From: Halichoerus grypus
Lineage: Eukaryota > Chordata > Mammalia > Carnivora > Phocidae
Direction of reading: 5' to 3'
DNA: 64,000 nt
Assembly (NCBI RefSeq): GCF_964656455.1
Contig: NC_135716.1
Span: 105,680,389 to 105,744,388 of the forward strand
The position numbers were made by a program, and so were the translations under genes. The notes under the pieces were generated by a model. The model saw only the letters and a program-made list of their open reading frames with translations, was not told the DNA's origin and made no database searches. Shown here one piece after another: positions 35,061-47,467 of this stretch. The number at the start of each line of letters is the position of its first letter. Within the stretch, counting starts at the first letter, position 1.

Positions 35061-36966
35061 AAGAGCAATTAATAATACTTACATATCCAACACTTAACAC
35101 ATGGTCTGTCTCACAGGAAGCATTCAATAAATTTTAGCTTTCATTACTGTTAGGTAATTCTAATTAGTGACAATATTAATTTAATTAGAAGCAATTTTTA
35201 AAATTTAGTGAATTCTCAAGGAAATATTTAACAATCGTGTTTCTCCCTAGTTTTTACCAATAGATGTAGGCAGATGACTAATCATGAGCAGTATTTTTGC
35301 CTTTCAAGAGCCCTCTTGTGGAAAAGTATAATAATTCAGGGTACCATTTTTATTTACATAAGGATTATCATATACATGGAAAGAAATACTAAATGTAAAG
35401 AAAATCCATTAATAATTTTTAATTTGGCATCACATTTCATTTCACTGAATACAGCAAATGTATTTCATTATTGATGACTCACATTATGAAATTAAGAAGG
35501 TAAAACATTGCCATGCTGTAAAAAATTAAAAAGCAATTCCATAGAAAAATTGAAATCTATTTATTTAATAAGTCACAGCAGAGCAAACTTTCCATGACTT
35601 CACAAGTAGTTTCTACTAATCTTTTAAACTGTCAGAAAAATTCTAGGAACATTGCAGGTAAAAAATTCTACTTATCTAAAGAAAATAATTACCACATTGG
35701 CATTTAGTATGAAGTGATAATGTGCTTTCCTTTTGTGTCATTTATTCATTTTAAAATAAGTTTGACTAAGGACTTAACCTTGAACAACGAATAACCCTGA
35801 ATATGTTTAAATATGCTACAGTGTTTAAAAGGTTCTTAGAGCAATTAAAGGTATGAACTGATTAAATATTAGTGTCTGGATGAATCATTTATTAAATGAG
35901 TCGATTTGATGACTCTATTTATTAGATGACTCTAATGCATGTCTTTGCTGGAGAAAATATTCCTTTGGCAGCAAGTATTTATGTGTCTCTAATGTTCTCT
36001 GGTTTGTTATTGCAGTAATGTGTTTCACAGTGACTTTATCTCTACTTTCTTTTACAAAAATGATGCTGTTATCTCTCAAAGTGAGGCAACAGCTACGCTT
36101 CTGAATCATAATGAGTGGTCCTGGCCCTGTGTATTTTTCTTGTGTTTTTATACACCTCCACTCTGAAAACAGAGATGATATAAAGCACTTAAAATCCTTT
36201 TCAAATAAAAATACACATGGCCAAAGCATCCTCTCAATGCAAGCTTACTGTTTAAGTAATCTCTAAACTTCAACCATGTCACTTATCAGGAAGAACTCAA
36301 TGTTAACTTCTAACTGAATTGTCTCCCAACAAAGACATTTATTGAGGATCTATGCATTTACTCAGGTAATGCGCTAATGTTTTATGGCCATTATCTTTTA
36401 TAACCTTCACAATAAGGAAGCACCATCAATCAGAGTAATTAAGTTGCTCAAGGTCCTAAAGCAAGTAGATACAGATCTGAGACTAGAAAAAGACTCATCT
36501 AAGCTAAATAGATTTATTTAGTTAGGACCCACATTATAATTTAGGAAGTTGCAAGTGAAATAAAAGCCATTAACTGGATGACAGTGTTCTGTAGTCAAAG
36601 AGTATAGACTTTAGAGACCAAGCCACCTGGGTTCCAGGATCGATTGGAATACCTAGTTACTACTGATCTTGAGTAAATGGTCTCTTAGAGACCCAATTTT
36701 TCCATCTAAAAAATGAAGATAATGACACTGATGTTATTTTGAGAAATAAATGGGTTAGCACATGAATTGCACCAGTCAAGGGCTTAATGAAGATCAAAAT
36801 AGTAATTCTCTGCCCTCTCTTTTTTTTTTTCTTGCTAACAATAAACTTGACTGACTCACTCAAAATTTGAATAGTTTATTGAGAACTACACCCTGGCAAT
36901 CCATTCCCATCCAATTCCCCATTGCCAGGTTAATTATAGTTTCCCAATCAGTTCTATGTGCCTTTA
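35061..36966. other. non-coding sequence with two MIR remnants
   Basis: About 36340-36490 resembles an antisense MIR (ctcaggtaatgcgctaatgt, gttgctcaaggtcctaaagc), and 36585-36780 a sense MIR (gactttagagaccaagccac, ctgggttccaggatcga). The rest is unassigned AT-rich DNA. No gene supported. Confidence 0.55.
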
Positions 36967-37160
36967 TTTTTTTTCAAAGATTTTAATTTTTTTATTTGAC
37001 AGAGAGAGAGAGAGAGAGAGCATGAGCAGGGGTGAGGGGGAAGGAGAAGCAGACTCCCCACTGAGCAAGTAGCCCGATGTGGGACTCTATCCCAGCACCC
37101 TGGGGTCATGACCTGAGCTGAAGGCAGACACTTAACTGACTGAGCCAACCAGGCAAACCT
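36967..37160 (-). mobile_element. SINEC-type SINE, antisense, diverged
   Basis: Tail side ttttcaaagattttaatttt, a (GA)n tract, and a mutated head gccaaccaggcaaacc. Flanks tctatgtgccttta (36953-36966) and tctctgtgccttta (37161-37174) are a 14-bp TSD with one mismatch. Confidence 0.92.
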
Positions 37161-37174
37161 TCTCTGTGCCTTTA

Positions 37175-37815
37175 AACATGCTTTTTCTCTACCCATATCC
37201 TGTCCAATGCCTCTTGTTCATCTTTGAATTCCTCTTCATTCTTCAAGATCACTTATATATCATATCCTTGGAGTAATATGTTAAAAGTATGAATTAAGCA
37301 CTCACCACTGTAAAGACATCTTTCTGATTTCCTATAAATATCTAGCAACAAATACTTGACAATTTTGATTTGCTCCAGATTGTCTAACCAAAATTTACTA
37401 ATCGATTGGACAAATGTGTCACTGGATGTTTATCTACTTACTGTATACCAGGTGCCATGATAGGGGCCAGGGATACAAAAGTGAACAAGAATAAAAACAA
37501 CACAAAAGGTGTTATCAGAGACTATGACAGAACGTCCTAATTTATACCATGAGTAGGGAATGGAGTGATAATCTTTCAGTGGACAACTGAGGTATGTTTA
37601 TTTTTTCTTCATATAACTTACTATCATCTACAGTTTCCTGTCTATTTTTGGCTTGTTTTTTGCTGAGCTCCTCCCACTAGAATGTAAATTACACAGAGGC
37701 AGGGATTTTGTCTATCTTATCTATCAATACATCTCTAACACCCCCATCCCCCGCACCATAGCAGGAACATTGTAAATGCTCAATAATTACTCATGTAATG
37801 AATAAATGAGCAGCT
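37175..37815. mobile_element. L2 LINE remnants
   Basis: Several L2-like pieces: ctctacccatatcctgtcca (sense), gtataccaggtgccatgata (antisense 3' region near 37430-37500), and a sense tail gaatgtaaattacacagagg-cagggattttgtctat ending in atgctcaataattactcatg. At least two separate fragments. Confidence 0.5.
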
Positions 37816-38727
37816 GAGATTATAGCAGGGGAGAGTTCTTCAAAGAGAGGTAAGAGTTTATGGAAAAATTACTGGTGGGAAAATCTTGGGGCCAGGGGTA
37901 GGCACGGCAGGTGCAGTGCTTGAAATGAGGCTGGTGGAGAGGCAGGGTTTTGGTGACCATGTCAAAGAATCTGGATCTTTTCCCAAGAAGCTCTCAAGCA
38001 TCATATTCTTGGGTCCCTTCGCTTAATTTAGTCCTAATGGGAATTAAAAAAAAAAAAAAAAACACATAAAAACTTTCTATTCCTGAGAGGAAGGAAAATC
38101 CTAAACCCAACTACTCAATAATGTAAAAGTGGAAATTCAAGGAGGCTGAGTGACTTGCTCAGTGCCACCCTCCTGGCTGCCGGTGTTGCTGAAAAAACCC
38201 CAGGAACCTCCCATTCTCTTTTCCAGTGCTCTCATTTACAAAATATGACACCATGGCTAAGTGCCTAATTACGCTCATAGAAAAACACCATAGAGCATTT
38301 AGTTCAATATTGCTCTAAATGCAATGACACTGAAATTTGCTTGGGAATGTTACTGTATTTCTCTCTTTTGAGGGCAATTTTTGTGTTCAGAACCCTGTCA
38401 CTTTCTTCTAATATTCTAGTTCCCAATGCATCTTCAAGTAGAATTTCTTTTAAAGAAGACTTGTACATGGCAGTTTTATTGCTTGAAAGCTCAGTTTGTT
38501 CCAGGGATAAATCTCTGAGTAAAACAAATGGTATGTTTTCTGAAAAACCAAACAGCTATAGTTTTTCTTCTTATTTTATGTCAAAAGAGATAAAGCTAGA
38601 GAAATCAACAGGAAGATGACCTGGTTAAGGTGGTTTGGAAATCTCATCATTCAATGTAATTTACTACTAGCAATGGGACTAAATCCACCCAAAATATATG
38701 TTAAGGAGGATTTATTAAACTCAGGGG
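37816..38727. other. unassigned non-coding sequence
   Basis: No gene or named repeat. An A run (18 A) at 38047-38063 has no recognisable element body. Confidence 0.45.
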
Positions 38728-38792
38728 TGAGATGGTAGGAAGAGAAGGAGAAAGAAGGAGAGAAGAAAAAAGGAAGGGGAAGGGAAGAGAAA
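38728..38792. repeat. purine-only tract
   Basis: Almost uninterrupted G/A with many gaag and ggaa units. The strand asymmetry is the kind that can form triplex (H-) DNA. Confidence 0.8.
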
Positions 38793-38892
38793 CTCCATTT
38801 TTACATATGACATCGAAAGGCCAAGTGTCCTGCCCTTGATAGGGATAGTCCATGGGAAGCCTTGCAATTACAGAAGTAAATATTAATATTGC

Positions 38893-39060
38893 TCTCACTA
38901 TTGAGCATCTATTCGGTGCTCATGTCTTTAAGTTTTGATCTTTACAACAACGTTGCAAGTTCATTATTATTTTCTCCATTTGATAGAAAAGAACTCTGGG
39001 ACTGTTACAGGTCAAGTAGCTCCCACAGCCACAGAGCTAACGAGTGTTGGGACGATCGTC
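38893..39060 (-). mobile_element. MIR SINE, antisense
   Basis: attgagcatctattcggtgc, gatctttacaacaacgttgc, tattattttctccatttgat, cacagccacagagctaacga. Clear antisense MIR order. Confidence 0.7.
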
Positions 39061-41324
39061 CATCTTGGTGTCTGTTTTGTTCTAAAACCCAGAACATTTT
39101 CCTTAGCTGGGCAGCCTCTGGAAACTGCCACAAGCGTGGCCACTCCTGCCAAGATCAGCTACAGGAATCTGTCTTCAGTGTACTACTTTAAAATAAGCAA
39201 ACTACCCACATCTTATCTCCAGGAGATGTCTCTTCTCAGGTTGTTTTTGTGCATTCTCTACCTCTATCCCTTCTGAACATCCCTTGCCAATGTGACCATT
39301 AGGAATTACACAAGCTCAAATTTAACTATCATTTTCAATGCCTGGACAGGGAAAAACTTTCTCTTAGTTAAGAAATATATTGTTGCCAATCATTTCCGGA
39401 GAAGTAACTGACTCCTGGATGGCAGACCCCTTGCAAATGTCTTGGGACACCACAGGAGACAGACAACCAGACAGAAAGTGAAAGCAAGAGAGCCACAACT
39501 TCAAATCCTAATCGGTTTCGTTCACAGCAGATGTAAGTTTCAGAAGTGCAGCCTGCAAGATTCTTGTGGGTAGCAAAGATAAGATCACTCACATAAACCA
39601 TGGATTTGCCATCTGGAGTGCATTCTCTGAAACTTGCGTTACCTAAGTAAAAAAAAAAAATTTTTTTTTCTTGGCAAAATACTTCTGTCCTGTTGCCATA
39701 GACATAATTGCATTTTTTCTCTTTTTATTGTGTGTGCTTTTTTTTTCAACTTGACCTATTTCTGGGACATATTTTAGAAATGGAAAGAAAATTTGAGTTG
39801 ATGTGATATACCATCTGGTTTTCCATGATAAATAGGTTATATTTATTACCTTTATATTTTCCCTTCTTTTTCCTTTAATTATTAGTAATAGAAATCCTTT
39901 AGAGTGTGTTTTAATTTTAAATATTAGGTCAATATATTTTGATATTTCACATTTGTAAAATCAAATTTGTATCCCTGAGGCAACTTATCTATTGGAGTTG
40001 CTAAGGCAACATCAGCTGTTTTTGGTATTAGGGGTAAAAGAACATAAAAAATTCTACTTAAATAATTTAATTAGTCAAATATTTTCTATGAGAAGATTTA
40101 TCAAAAATATTTGTGAAGCCTGGATTCGCTGGCTTTAGTATGGGTTCCAAGGATTATTTATTTATTTATTTATTTATTTATGTAGGTTCCACACCAAGGA
40201 ACTTTTAAAGTGCAGAGTTCATTTTATTATTTTCACCAGATAAACAGAATTTAAATTTCTCAAATTCTACTGTGGGTGCATATGTGAGTTAATGTGTTCT
40301 TTGCAATTGTTTAAGTCTTATTATTTGTCAAACTACAAAATGCCCTGTTTGAGGGAAGAAATAAGGCATAGCTGTAGATAATCATATTTTAGAGATTTCC
40401 TTGTCAATGATGTAAGAAAAATAAAATCTTGATGTATACATACACACACACTCCTAATTTCTAAACAAATAAAAATTAACTCTATTGCCTCTGAAATTGA
40501 CCAACAAAAATAAAATTCTCAGCAATTGAAAATAATAAGAAAACAACAAAAATATTTTACCACATAAACCAGGAGTGTTCAAAGAATCTTTTTGTCCTTT
40601 TTTTTTTAAAGCAGAAAACTTTTCTTTTTATTTTGCATTATTCTTAAACACCCAAGATGAAGCTTATAAAAAAACAATAGGCACTCAATACATATTTGTA
40701 GGTTGACCTATGGAGTCTATCCACAAAATAACCCAAATGGCTTAAATGACAAAGTAAAGGATTTGATAGGAAAAAATATAATCTACTTTGGTAGCCTGAC
40801 AAAAAGCAAATAGAATCAAAATAAAATTCAAATTGGTTCTTTTTGTCTTTTAATATATTCACTAGGTTATTTGATATTGTATTATGGAGAAAGAGCAAAA
40901 ATGTCTAGTTTTATATTTTAAAATAAGCCCTGCATTTTATATTTTTTGACATAAGTACTCATATGGAGAGAAAATACCTTAGCATAAACTTCGTAATATA
41001 AAAAACTCAAATTTCAGATTCCAATTATGTCAACAAAAAGAGTCTAACAAATTGCATATGTGAGAATATTGTTTCTTTTAAAAACCTCAAAGGTTTTTGG
41101 TTCTTTTTATGTAAATGGAATTAATCAGTACATAATGAGAGTCGGACCAGTAATTTTATTGACTTTGTTTAGTTCCATTGATATTAGTAGGATTTTATCA
41201 GCAAAAAGTTTTAGTAATGCTTTGTTGTTTAATATGAATAACAGAAACTCAATAATTATTATGTCTACTTTCATTGGACCTAGACCCCAGATGTCTAAAC
41301 AAACATTTTTCTTTAATCCTTAGA
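39061..41324. other. unassigned AT-rich non-coding sequence
   Basis: No gene is supported. Contains a (TTTA)n run at 40153-40181 and an A12/T9 run at 39649-39669. I see no named repeat body. Confidence 0.45.
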
Positions 41325-41480
41325 CAAATTCTCTAAGGTAGTTATGAATCTTATCATACAAATGAAAAAACTAAGCATACAGAAGTGAAGTAACTAGCTA
41401 AAGTCATGCAGTTCATGAATCAACCCCAAGATCAATTTCAAAGCCTGGGCTTTTACCGCTAAACTGTCTTCCTGTAAGCT
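41325..41480 (-). mobile_element. MIR SINE remnant, antisense
   Basis: ctctaaggtagttatgaatc, atgaaaaaactaagcataca, gtcatgcagttcatgaatc, gggcttttaccgctaaact. Confidence 0.5.
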
Positions 41481-41599
41481 CAATGCTGGTTTTCTGCCAG
41501 TGTCCACTATTTTAGTGTTAATTTCAGGTTACACTGCATGTACTTATAGTCTCTTCTCTACTTGGATCAGTCAGGAGACACTAGAATTTGCTGTGGTAA

Positions 41600-41935
41600 C
41601 AATTTTAACTCTGAAACATCCATGCCTTAAGATAACCAAAGTTTATTTGTCAATCACTCACAGGCACTGTTGGGTGGATGGCATGAGCCCCGCTCCACAG
41701 GTCACTAAAGGTCCCCGTGTGCCAGAGGCTTCACCACATGGGGCCTCAGAGGTGCCACATAAGACTGGAGAGAGAGAGAGAAGATAGGGAGGAAGCATGG
41801 AGAAGGCACAGACTTTTCAGTGCCTTAGCCTGGAATGACACAAGTCACTTCTGCTCACATTTCATTGTCCAGGAACACCTAACTCCTAGGGGCCTACTTA
41901 ACTACAGGGTCTTAGGGAAGACTAGTTTTTCCTCA
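41600..41935. mobile_element. ancient dispersed repeat, family unresolved
   Basis: The order gtttatttgtcaatcactca, catggggcctcagaggtgcc, ggaggaagcatggagaaggc and tgacacaagtcacttctgct matches a common mammalian dispersed repeat that I cannot name with certainty. Overlapping 95- and 87-residue frames lie here and show no domain. Confidence 0.45.
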
Positions 41936-42038
41936 CATAGGGGGAAAAAAAAGGAAAAACTGTTTATTGGTGAACACTAGTAATGTCTATTATAGCCTTC
42001 CTATTATATGCTAATCGATTAACATTAAGAGGTCTTTT

Positions 42039-42215
42039 TTTTTTTTAAAGATTTTATTTATTTATTTGAGAGAGAGAATGAGAGGGAGGAGGGTCAGAGG
42101 GAGAAGCAGACTCCCCGCTGAGCAGGGAGCCCGATGCGGGACTCGATCCCGGGACTCCAGGATCATGACCTGAGCCGAAGGCAGTCGCTTAACCGACTGA
42201 GCCACCCAGGCGCCC
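42039..42215 (-). mobile_element. SINEC-type SINE, antisense, 16-bp TSD
   Basis: Tail tttttaaagattttatttat, body gagagagagaatgagagg, head accgactgagccacccaggc. TSD cattaagaggtctttt at 42023-42038 and 42216-42231 exact. Represents a subfamily with the gagggtcagagggagaagca body. Confidence 0.95.
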
Positions 42216-42539
42216 CATTAAGAGGTCTTTTAAGTATTCATTGATATAACTAAAGAATTCCTGCCAGATTATTTAAGGCAAAGCACATAGACAATATAAC
42301 AAATGATAGAATGTGAAAGAAGTCTTGAGGAAGCACAAAAACACACAAATAAGCAAAAGAATGGAATAGATGAAGGAAATAAAAGCAAACATGATCCTAA
42401 GAAGATATTGATTAGAAAATAACATAAAGGCAGAATTAACTGAAAAAAAAATGGTATCAGCTCAATTAAAGAAAAAAAACAATTACAATACATGCTGTGG
42501 GAACAAGTCACACTTCATCTAGCGAGTTCAAGTGTGAGT

Positions 42540-44320
42540 AATTCTGTATGAGACAAATAAAGACAAAACGAGGGAGATGAAATCAAAGATTTACACAGAA
42601 TAGCGTGTATTATCTTAAAGAGATTCACTCCAAAATATGAAAGTATTAAAGTCAGTTAATTAAATGTCCACTAGGAAAGATTACTAAAATATATGTGACG
42701 AAAGCAACAGGAATGATTTAATAAAGGCATTCATGAATTTTGGAATAACGGGAAAAAAAGAATCAATCACAAATTCTCTAGACATGGTTCTTGGAAAAGA
42801 GCAAGTGGCAGCAATAATAATAATTTCAAGGACAAGAATGAATTTGATAATTCAAATAAAGAAAAAAAAAACCCCACACATCCTCCAAATTAACAATGAG
42901 AAGATTGTTATAAAGGATATTAGGAAGAATTTTTTAAAAATTTAGAAATACATACTTTTCTCAACTAACTAATAATATCTGAAATCCACGATGAAATGTC
43001 ATTGTTGGTAAAATGTAAATTGTATCATCTGACCCAAGAAGAGAAACATATCCAGAGTCGAATAACTGCAAAATAAATTGAGAAAGTTGTCGAGAGATAT
43101 CCTTGAACAGTATTTGAAATCCAGATAATTTCAAGTGTGGATTCTTTCAAATCATCAATAGAACTAGAAGCATTCTGTTATTTAAACTGTGTCTGATCTC
43201 AGAAAGAGAAGGAAATCTTTCCAATTATTTTGTACAGTGAGAATTACACATACACTGGAATCTGACAAAGATAACATAGAATTTAAAAAATTGCCTACGA
43301 ATATTGGTGCAGAATATATGACATATTTCCCAAATATTAATACAATATAATAAAATATTTTAAAATTTTGCATTCACAAGTGGAATTATTCTTAGGATGA
43401 AGGGATAGTTTATTATCAGAAATCTTTTAATATGATGAATTGTATTAAGAAGTTACAAGAGAAGTCATATGATCTTATCAATAGACACTGAAAAGTATTT
43501 GCTAAAATTCAGTACCAATTTCTTCTTAAAATCCATGAAGAAAATAGGAATAGAAGGATACTTCCTTACATACTAAATCTTATTATGTTTAAAAAAGCAT
43601 ATACATGACTGTCCGTAAATGATAACACTGTATCATCCTGGCTTTGAGATGCCAAGAAATTAACTGAAAAACCAATAGAAAAAGTAAGAGAGCTCAGTAA
43701 ATTGCCAAATAATCTAAATAATCTAAATAAGTTGCACAATGCTCTAAAAACCTCCTAAAAATAGCCAGATAGAAAGGAAATAAAAGAAAAAAGATGGTTA
43801 GCTATAATAATAATAATAATAAATTAAATTTCCAAGGAACTTTAAATAAATGTATAACATGCATAAATATATATAAACTACTGGCTTTATTAATAAGTAG
43901 AAAAGGAGATTTCAATAAAAACAGAGATATCCTCTGTTCTTCATTGAGACATTTAAAAGACATTGATTTTACTAAATTAATCTAAACACTCCATGCAATC
44001 CCACCAGGATGTTTGGAACTCTATTAAAATGGTTATAAAGTTTCTCTGGAAGAACAATCATGGGAAAATTTTAAAATATAATAGTAATGTGCTATGTAAT
44101 AATAAAGCAGTGTGGTACCGGCCCATAATGGGCAAATCAATAGAAAGGACCAGATAAAAAAGATAAGACTTAGTCTCCATGGGATAATTTTATCTTAGAG
44201 TATATAGTAAAAATGGCATTTCAAATCAGTGGCGGATAGATTATTCAATAAATGGCATTGAGATAACTACCTAGTGTAATAGGAAAAAAATAGTCTACAG
44301 TAGCATGTACCTAAAGCCTA
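42540..44320 (+). mobile_element. decayed ancient LINE-1 (ORF2 region)
   Basis: A-rich sense strand with eroded L1 ORF2 order: cttatcaatagacactgaaa, gtatttgctaaaattcagta (RT neighbourhood), ccatgcaatcccaccaggat, gcagtgtggtaccggcccat, aatggcatttcaaatcagtg. Translated fragments fit L1 ORF2 but contain many stops. No tail or TSD recognised; boundaries uncertain. Confidence 0.6.
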
Positions 44321-45415
44321 TTGATTTGGCTTTCTAGGTTTTTTGTTGTTGTTGTTGTTGTTTTCCCAATCCCTCCTCTTCTCCCTTCATTCCTGTAACT
44401 AAGTGAAGCCATCATCAGTTCTCTCTGGAACTACAAGAATAATCTTTTAAGTCCTCTCCTGAATTCCATTTTTCTGTATGAATTAACATGTAAATAAACA
44501 TCAAAACGAACAATTCAGAGTTTAAAAAGGTAGAACTTCAGAGAAAGAAATTTATATTAGTAGGAATTTTCAAAAAAGTTTTCTGAGACATGTTAATCAT
44601 TCCATAATTTTGTTTATGGATATGTTATAAGGGCAATATTTTAACATCTCATCTATTAATTGATTAGGCAGGCCTAGAGTGAAATTATAATATGTGATAT
44701 AGAAAGGCTTCTCTGTTCAAATGTAAACATCCCTGGATTGTTCTCTGATTTCACAGGAAGAAATAAACTTTGGTGTGAATAATATAAAACAGTAGGTGAT
44801 ATAGAAGCATTTATCTTGCTTTGGGAAAAGTTATATGCTATTTTTGGAAGTAGGTTTTTCTTTGTAATAATCACATTTCACATAGGGTCACGTTAAAATT
44901 TATTGCATTTTCTGGGTGAGGGGCTAGACCTTGGAACTCACCAAGTATGGTCTTCCAAACAGCTATTTTATTTCCTGGGGACTTTTATGGTTTATGCAGA
45001 ATCCCAAGCAACACCCCCAGAACCAATGCATTGGAATTGGAATTTTCATAAAATCTCCATGACATTCTTGAGAACATTAATGTTAAGAATTAAATATTAA
45101 TTTAATTTTCAAATAATTTAAGATTGTCTTCTGGGACAATCCCAGTTTAATCTGCTATTTGACATTTTCTTTCTACAACACGTAAAGCCACCAAGGATAC
45201 TCAATTCAGTGTGTCTTTCTGACTACCTCTTTTCTTCTCTGTCCTTTCACTAAATTTAGACACTACTATATATTACAGAAAATGAGAACTGACAGACAAT
45301 TTCCTCCTCTTCTTCTATCATATCAAGTTTTATCAAGGATCAACTGTAATCATCCAGAATACATATGTTAATATCATGAGAAGTAGTGTATTTTTCTTCT
45401 TTCTAAAAGAAACTA
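44321..45415. other. unassigned non-coding sequence
   Basis: No gene is supported. Contains a (GTT)n run at about 44344-44362. A part near 44900-45080 (cacccccagaaccaatgcat) weakly recalls a MER5-like hAT element. Confidence 0.4.
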
Positions 45416-45608
45416 TACAGGCATATCTTGGAAATACTGCCGGTTCAGTTCCAGATCCTCACAATAAAGTGAATATCAAAATAAATCAAGACAAATGAAT
45501 GTTTTGGTTTCCCAGTGCTGTAAATGTTGGGTTTATACTACACCACAGTCAATTATATGTACAATAGCATTATGCTTAGAAAATGTACATACCTTCATTT
45601 AAAAATTC

Positions 45609-46124
45609 TTATTCATAAAAAATGTTAACCATCATCTGAGCTTTCAGCATGTTGTAATCTTTTTTTGCTGGTGGAAGATCTTGCCTCCATGTTGATGGCT
45701 GCTGACTGATCAGGGTGGTGGCTACTGGAAGCTGGGGGAGCTGTGGCAATTTCTTAAAATAAGACAACAATGAAGTTTGCTGCATCGATTGACTCTTCCT
45801 TTCACGAATGATTTCTCTGTAGCGTGTGATGCTGTTTGCTAGCATTTTACCCACAGTAGATCTTCTCTCAGTATTGGAGTCGGTCCTCTCAAGCCCTGCC
45901 ACTGCTTTATCGACTAAGTGTATGTCATATTCTAAATCTTCTGTTGTCATTTCAGCCATCTTCACAGTATCTTCACCAGCAGTAGATTCCATCTCAGGAC
46001 ACCACTGTCTTTGCTCATCCATGAGAAGCAGCTCCTCAGCCGTGAAATTTCGATCATGAGATCGCAGCAGTCCAGTCACATGTTCAGGCTCCCCTGCTGC
46101 TTCTAGTCCTCTCGCTGTTTCCAC
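45609..46124 (-). pseudogene. Tigger transposase C-terminal fragment
   Basis: A 171-residue minus frame similar to the C-terminal part of the Tigger1 transposase (the family that gave the TIGD1 gene). Recognisable strings are ELLLMDEQRQW, MTTEDLEY, TVGKMLANSI, RERKSQSM and TSLLSYFKKLPQ. It lacks the helix-turn-helix DNA-binding domain and the DDE catalytic core, which would lie in the upstream, broken part. The start Met is arbitrary. It is a transposon remnant rather than a host gene. Confidence 0.9.
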
Positions 46125-46209
46125 CGCATCTGCAGTTCCTGCCTCCGCTGGAGTCCTGAGCCCCCCAAGTCACCCATGAGGGCTGGAATCAACTTCTTCC
46201 AGCTCCTGT

Positions 46210-46404
46210 TCATGTTGATATTGTGACCTCTTCCCTTGAATCATGGATGCTCTTAGTGGCATCTAGAATGGGGAATCCTTTCCAGAAGTCTTTTAATTGA
46301 CTTTGCAGAGATCCATCAGAGGAATCACTATCTATGGCAGCTATTGTCTTACAGAATGTATTTATTAAATAAGACTTGAAAGTTGAAATTACTCCTTGAT
46401 CCAT
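46210..46404 (-). pseudogene. Tigger transposase fragment (DDE domain end)
   Basis: Contains [12 protein letters not shown] and [11 protein letters not shown], which follow the catalytic core in Tigger1 transposase. It is in a separate frame from the C-terminal piece and is preceded by an internal deletion that removes much of the catalytic domain. Confidence 0.88.
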
Positions 46405-46526
46405 GGGCTGCGGAATAGATGGTCAGTGAGCAGTGGCTTCAACTTCAAGTCACCACCTGCATCAGCCCCTAACAAAAGTCAGCCTGTCCTTTGAAGCTTT
46501 GAAGTAAGACATTGACTTCTCCCTTT

Positions 46527-46718
46527 CTAACTCTGAAAGTCCTGGATGGCATCTTCTTCCAACAGAAGGCTGCTTTTTTTCTGCATTGAAAATCTGTTGT
46601 TTATCGTAGTCACTTCATTAATGATCTGAGCTACACCTTCTGGAGAACTTGCTGCAGCTTTTCCATCAGCACTTGCTGCTTCCCCTTGCACTTTTCTGTT
46701 ATGGAGAGAGCAGAGCAT
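46527..46718 (-). pseudogene. Tigger transposase fragment (between DNA-binding and DDE domains)
   Basis: Contains HNRKVQGEAASAD and a degraded FSMQKKSSLLLEEDA, corresponding to the linker and start of the DDE domain of Tigger1 transposase. Frame is interrupted on both sides. Confidence 0.85.
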
Positions 46719-46978
46719 CTTAAAACTTGTGAACCAACTGCTCTTAGCTTCAAATTTTCTTCTGCAGCTTCTTCACCTCTCTCAGCCTTTGTAGAATTAA
46801 AGAGAGTGAGGGCCTTGCTCTGGATTAGGCTTTGGCTTCAGGGAATGTCGTGGCTGGTTTGATCTTCTATCCAGACCACTACAACTTTCTCCAGATCAGA
46901 AATAAGACTGTTTCACTTTCTTATCATTTGTGTGTTCACTGGAGTAGCATTTTTAATTTCTGTCAAGAACTTTTTTTT

Positions 46979-47182
46979 GGGGGGGCGCCTGGGTGGCTCA
47001 GTCGTTAAGCGTCTGCCTTCGGCTCAGGTCATGATCCCAGGGTCCTGGGATCAAGCCCCGCATCGGGCTCCCTGCTCAGCGGGAAGCCTGCTTCTCCCTC
47101 TCCCACTCCCCCTGCTTGTGTTCCCTCTCTCGCTGTGTCTCTCTCTGTCAAATAAATAAATAAAATCTTTAAAAAAAAAAAA
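46979..47182 (+). mobile_element. SINEC-type SINE inside the Tigger element, 14-bp TSD
   Basis: Close to consensus: head gggggcgcctgggtggctca, body gcgtctgccttcggctcagg, tail gtcaaataaataaataaaat. TSD aagaactttttttt at 46965-46978 and 47183-47196 (the T run makes the end ambiguous). It interrupts transposase sequence and is therefore younger than the transposon. Confidence 0.96.
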
Positions 47183-47310
47183 AAGAACTTTTTTTTTTTT
47201 TTTGGCATTCACAACTTGACTGACACAAAAAGGCTAGCTTTCGGCCTATCTTAGCTTTAGACATGCCTTCCTCACTAAGCTTAATCATTTCTAGCTTTTG
47301 ATTGATTGAT

Positions 47311-47467
47311 TGATTTTTTTCAGCGCAGAACAAAAAAGGGTCATTTTATTAAAGCCATGGGCAGAAAGAGCTGCACTGGGATTGTGAGGAGTGACTGATT
47401 ATATACTTTTTAGTTAATGCGGGTTGGGGTAGCTAAGTCCCTAAGGAATTTGGAAGCAAGGCTACCA
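47311..47467 (-). mobile_element. foreign segment inside Tigger, LTR-like
   Basis: Tigger sequence stops at tagcttttgattgatt and resumes at gagagacataccactc. The intervening approximately 157 bp is unrelated. On the minus strand it contains a ggctttaataaaatgaccc poly(A)-signal region after a gctctttctgcccatg part, reminiscent of the R/U5 part of an LTR. No TSD other than the local gattgatt repetition. Identity tentative. Confidence 0.4.

Noticed and set aside
38047..38063. Poly(A) run as another tail-only retro-insertion
   Set aside because: I found no convincing flanking direct repeats, unlike the T run at 51057-51072.
39649..39669. A12/T9 run as a terminator or hairpin
   Set aside because: Rho-independent terminators do not apply here, and the run has no flanking stem or gene. 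It is low-complexity DNA.
45609..46124. Host TIGD1-like gene
   Set aside because: The frame lies within a transposon that has its terminal inverted repeats and TA duplications. The DNA-binding and catalytic parts are broken, and a SINE and a foreign segment interrupt the element.
46979..47060. tRNA gene from the tRNA-like head of the SINEs
   Set aside because: Only the SINE head resembles a tRNA. It lacks an intact cloverleaf and is followed by SINE body and tail. The same holds for all 15 copies.
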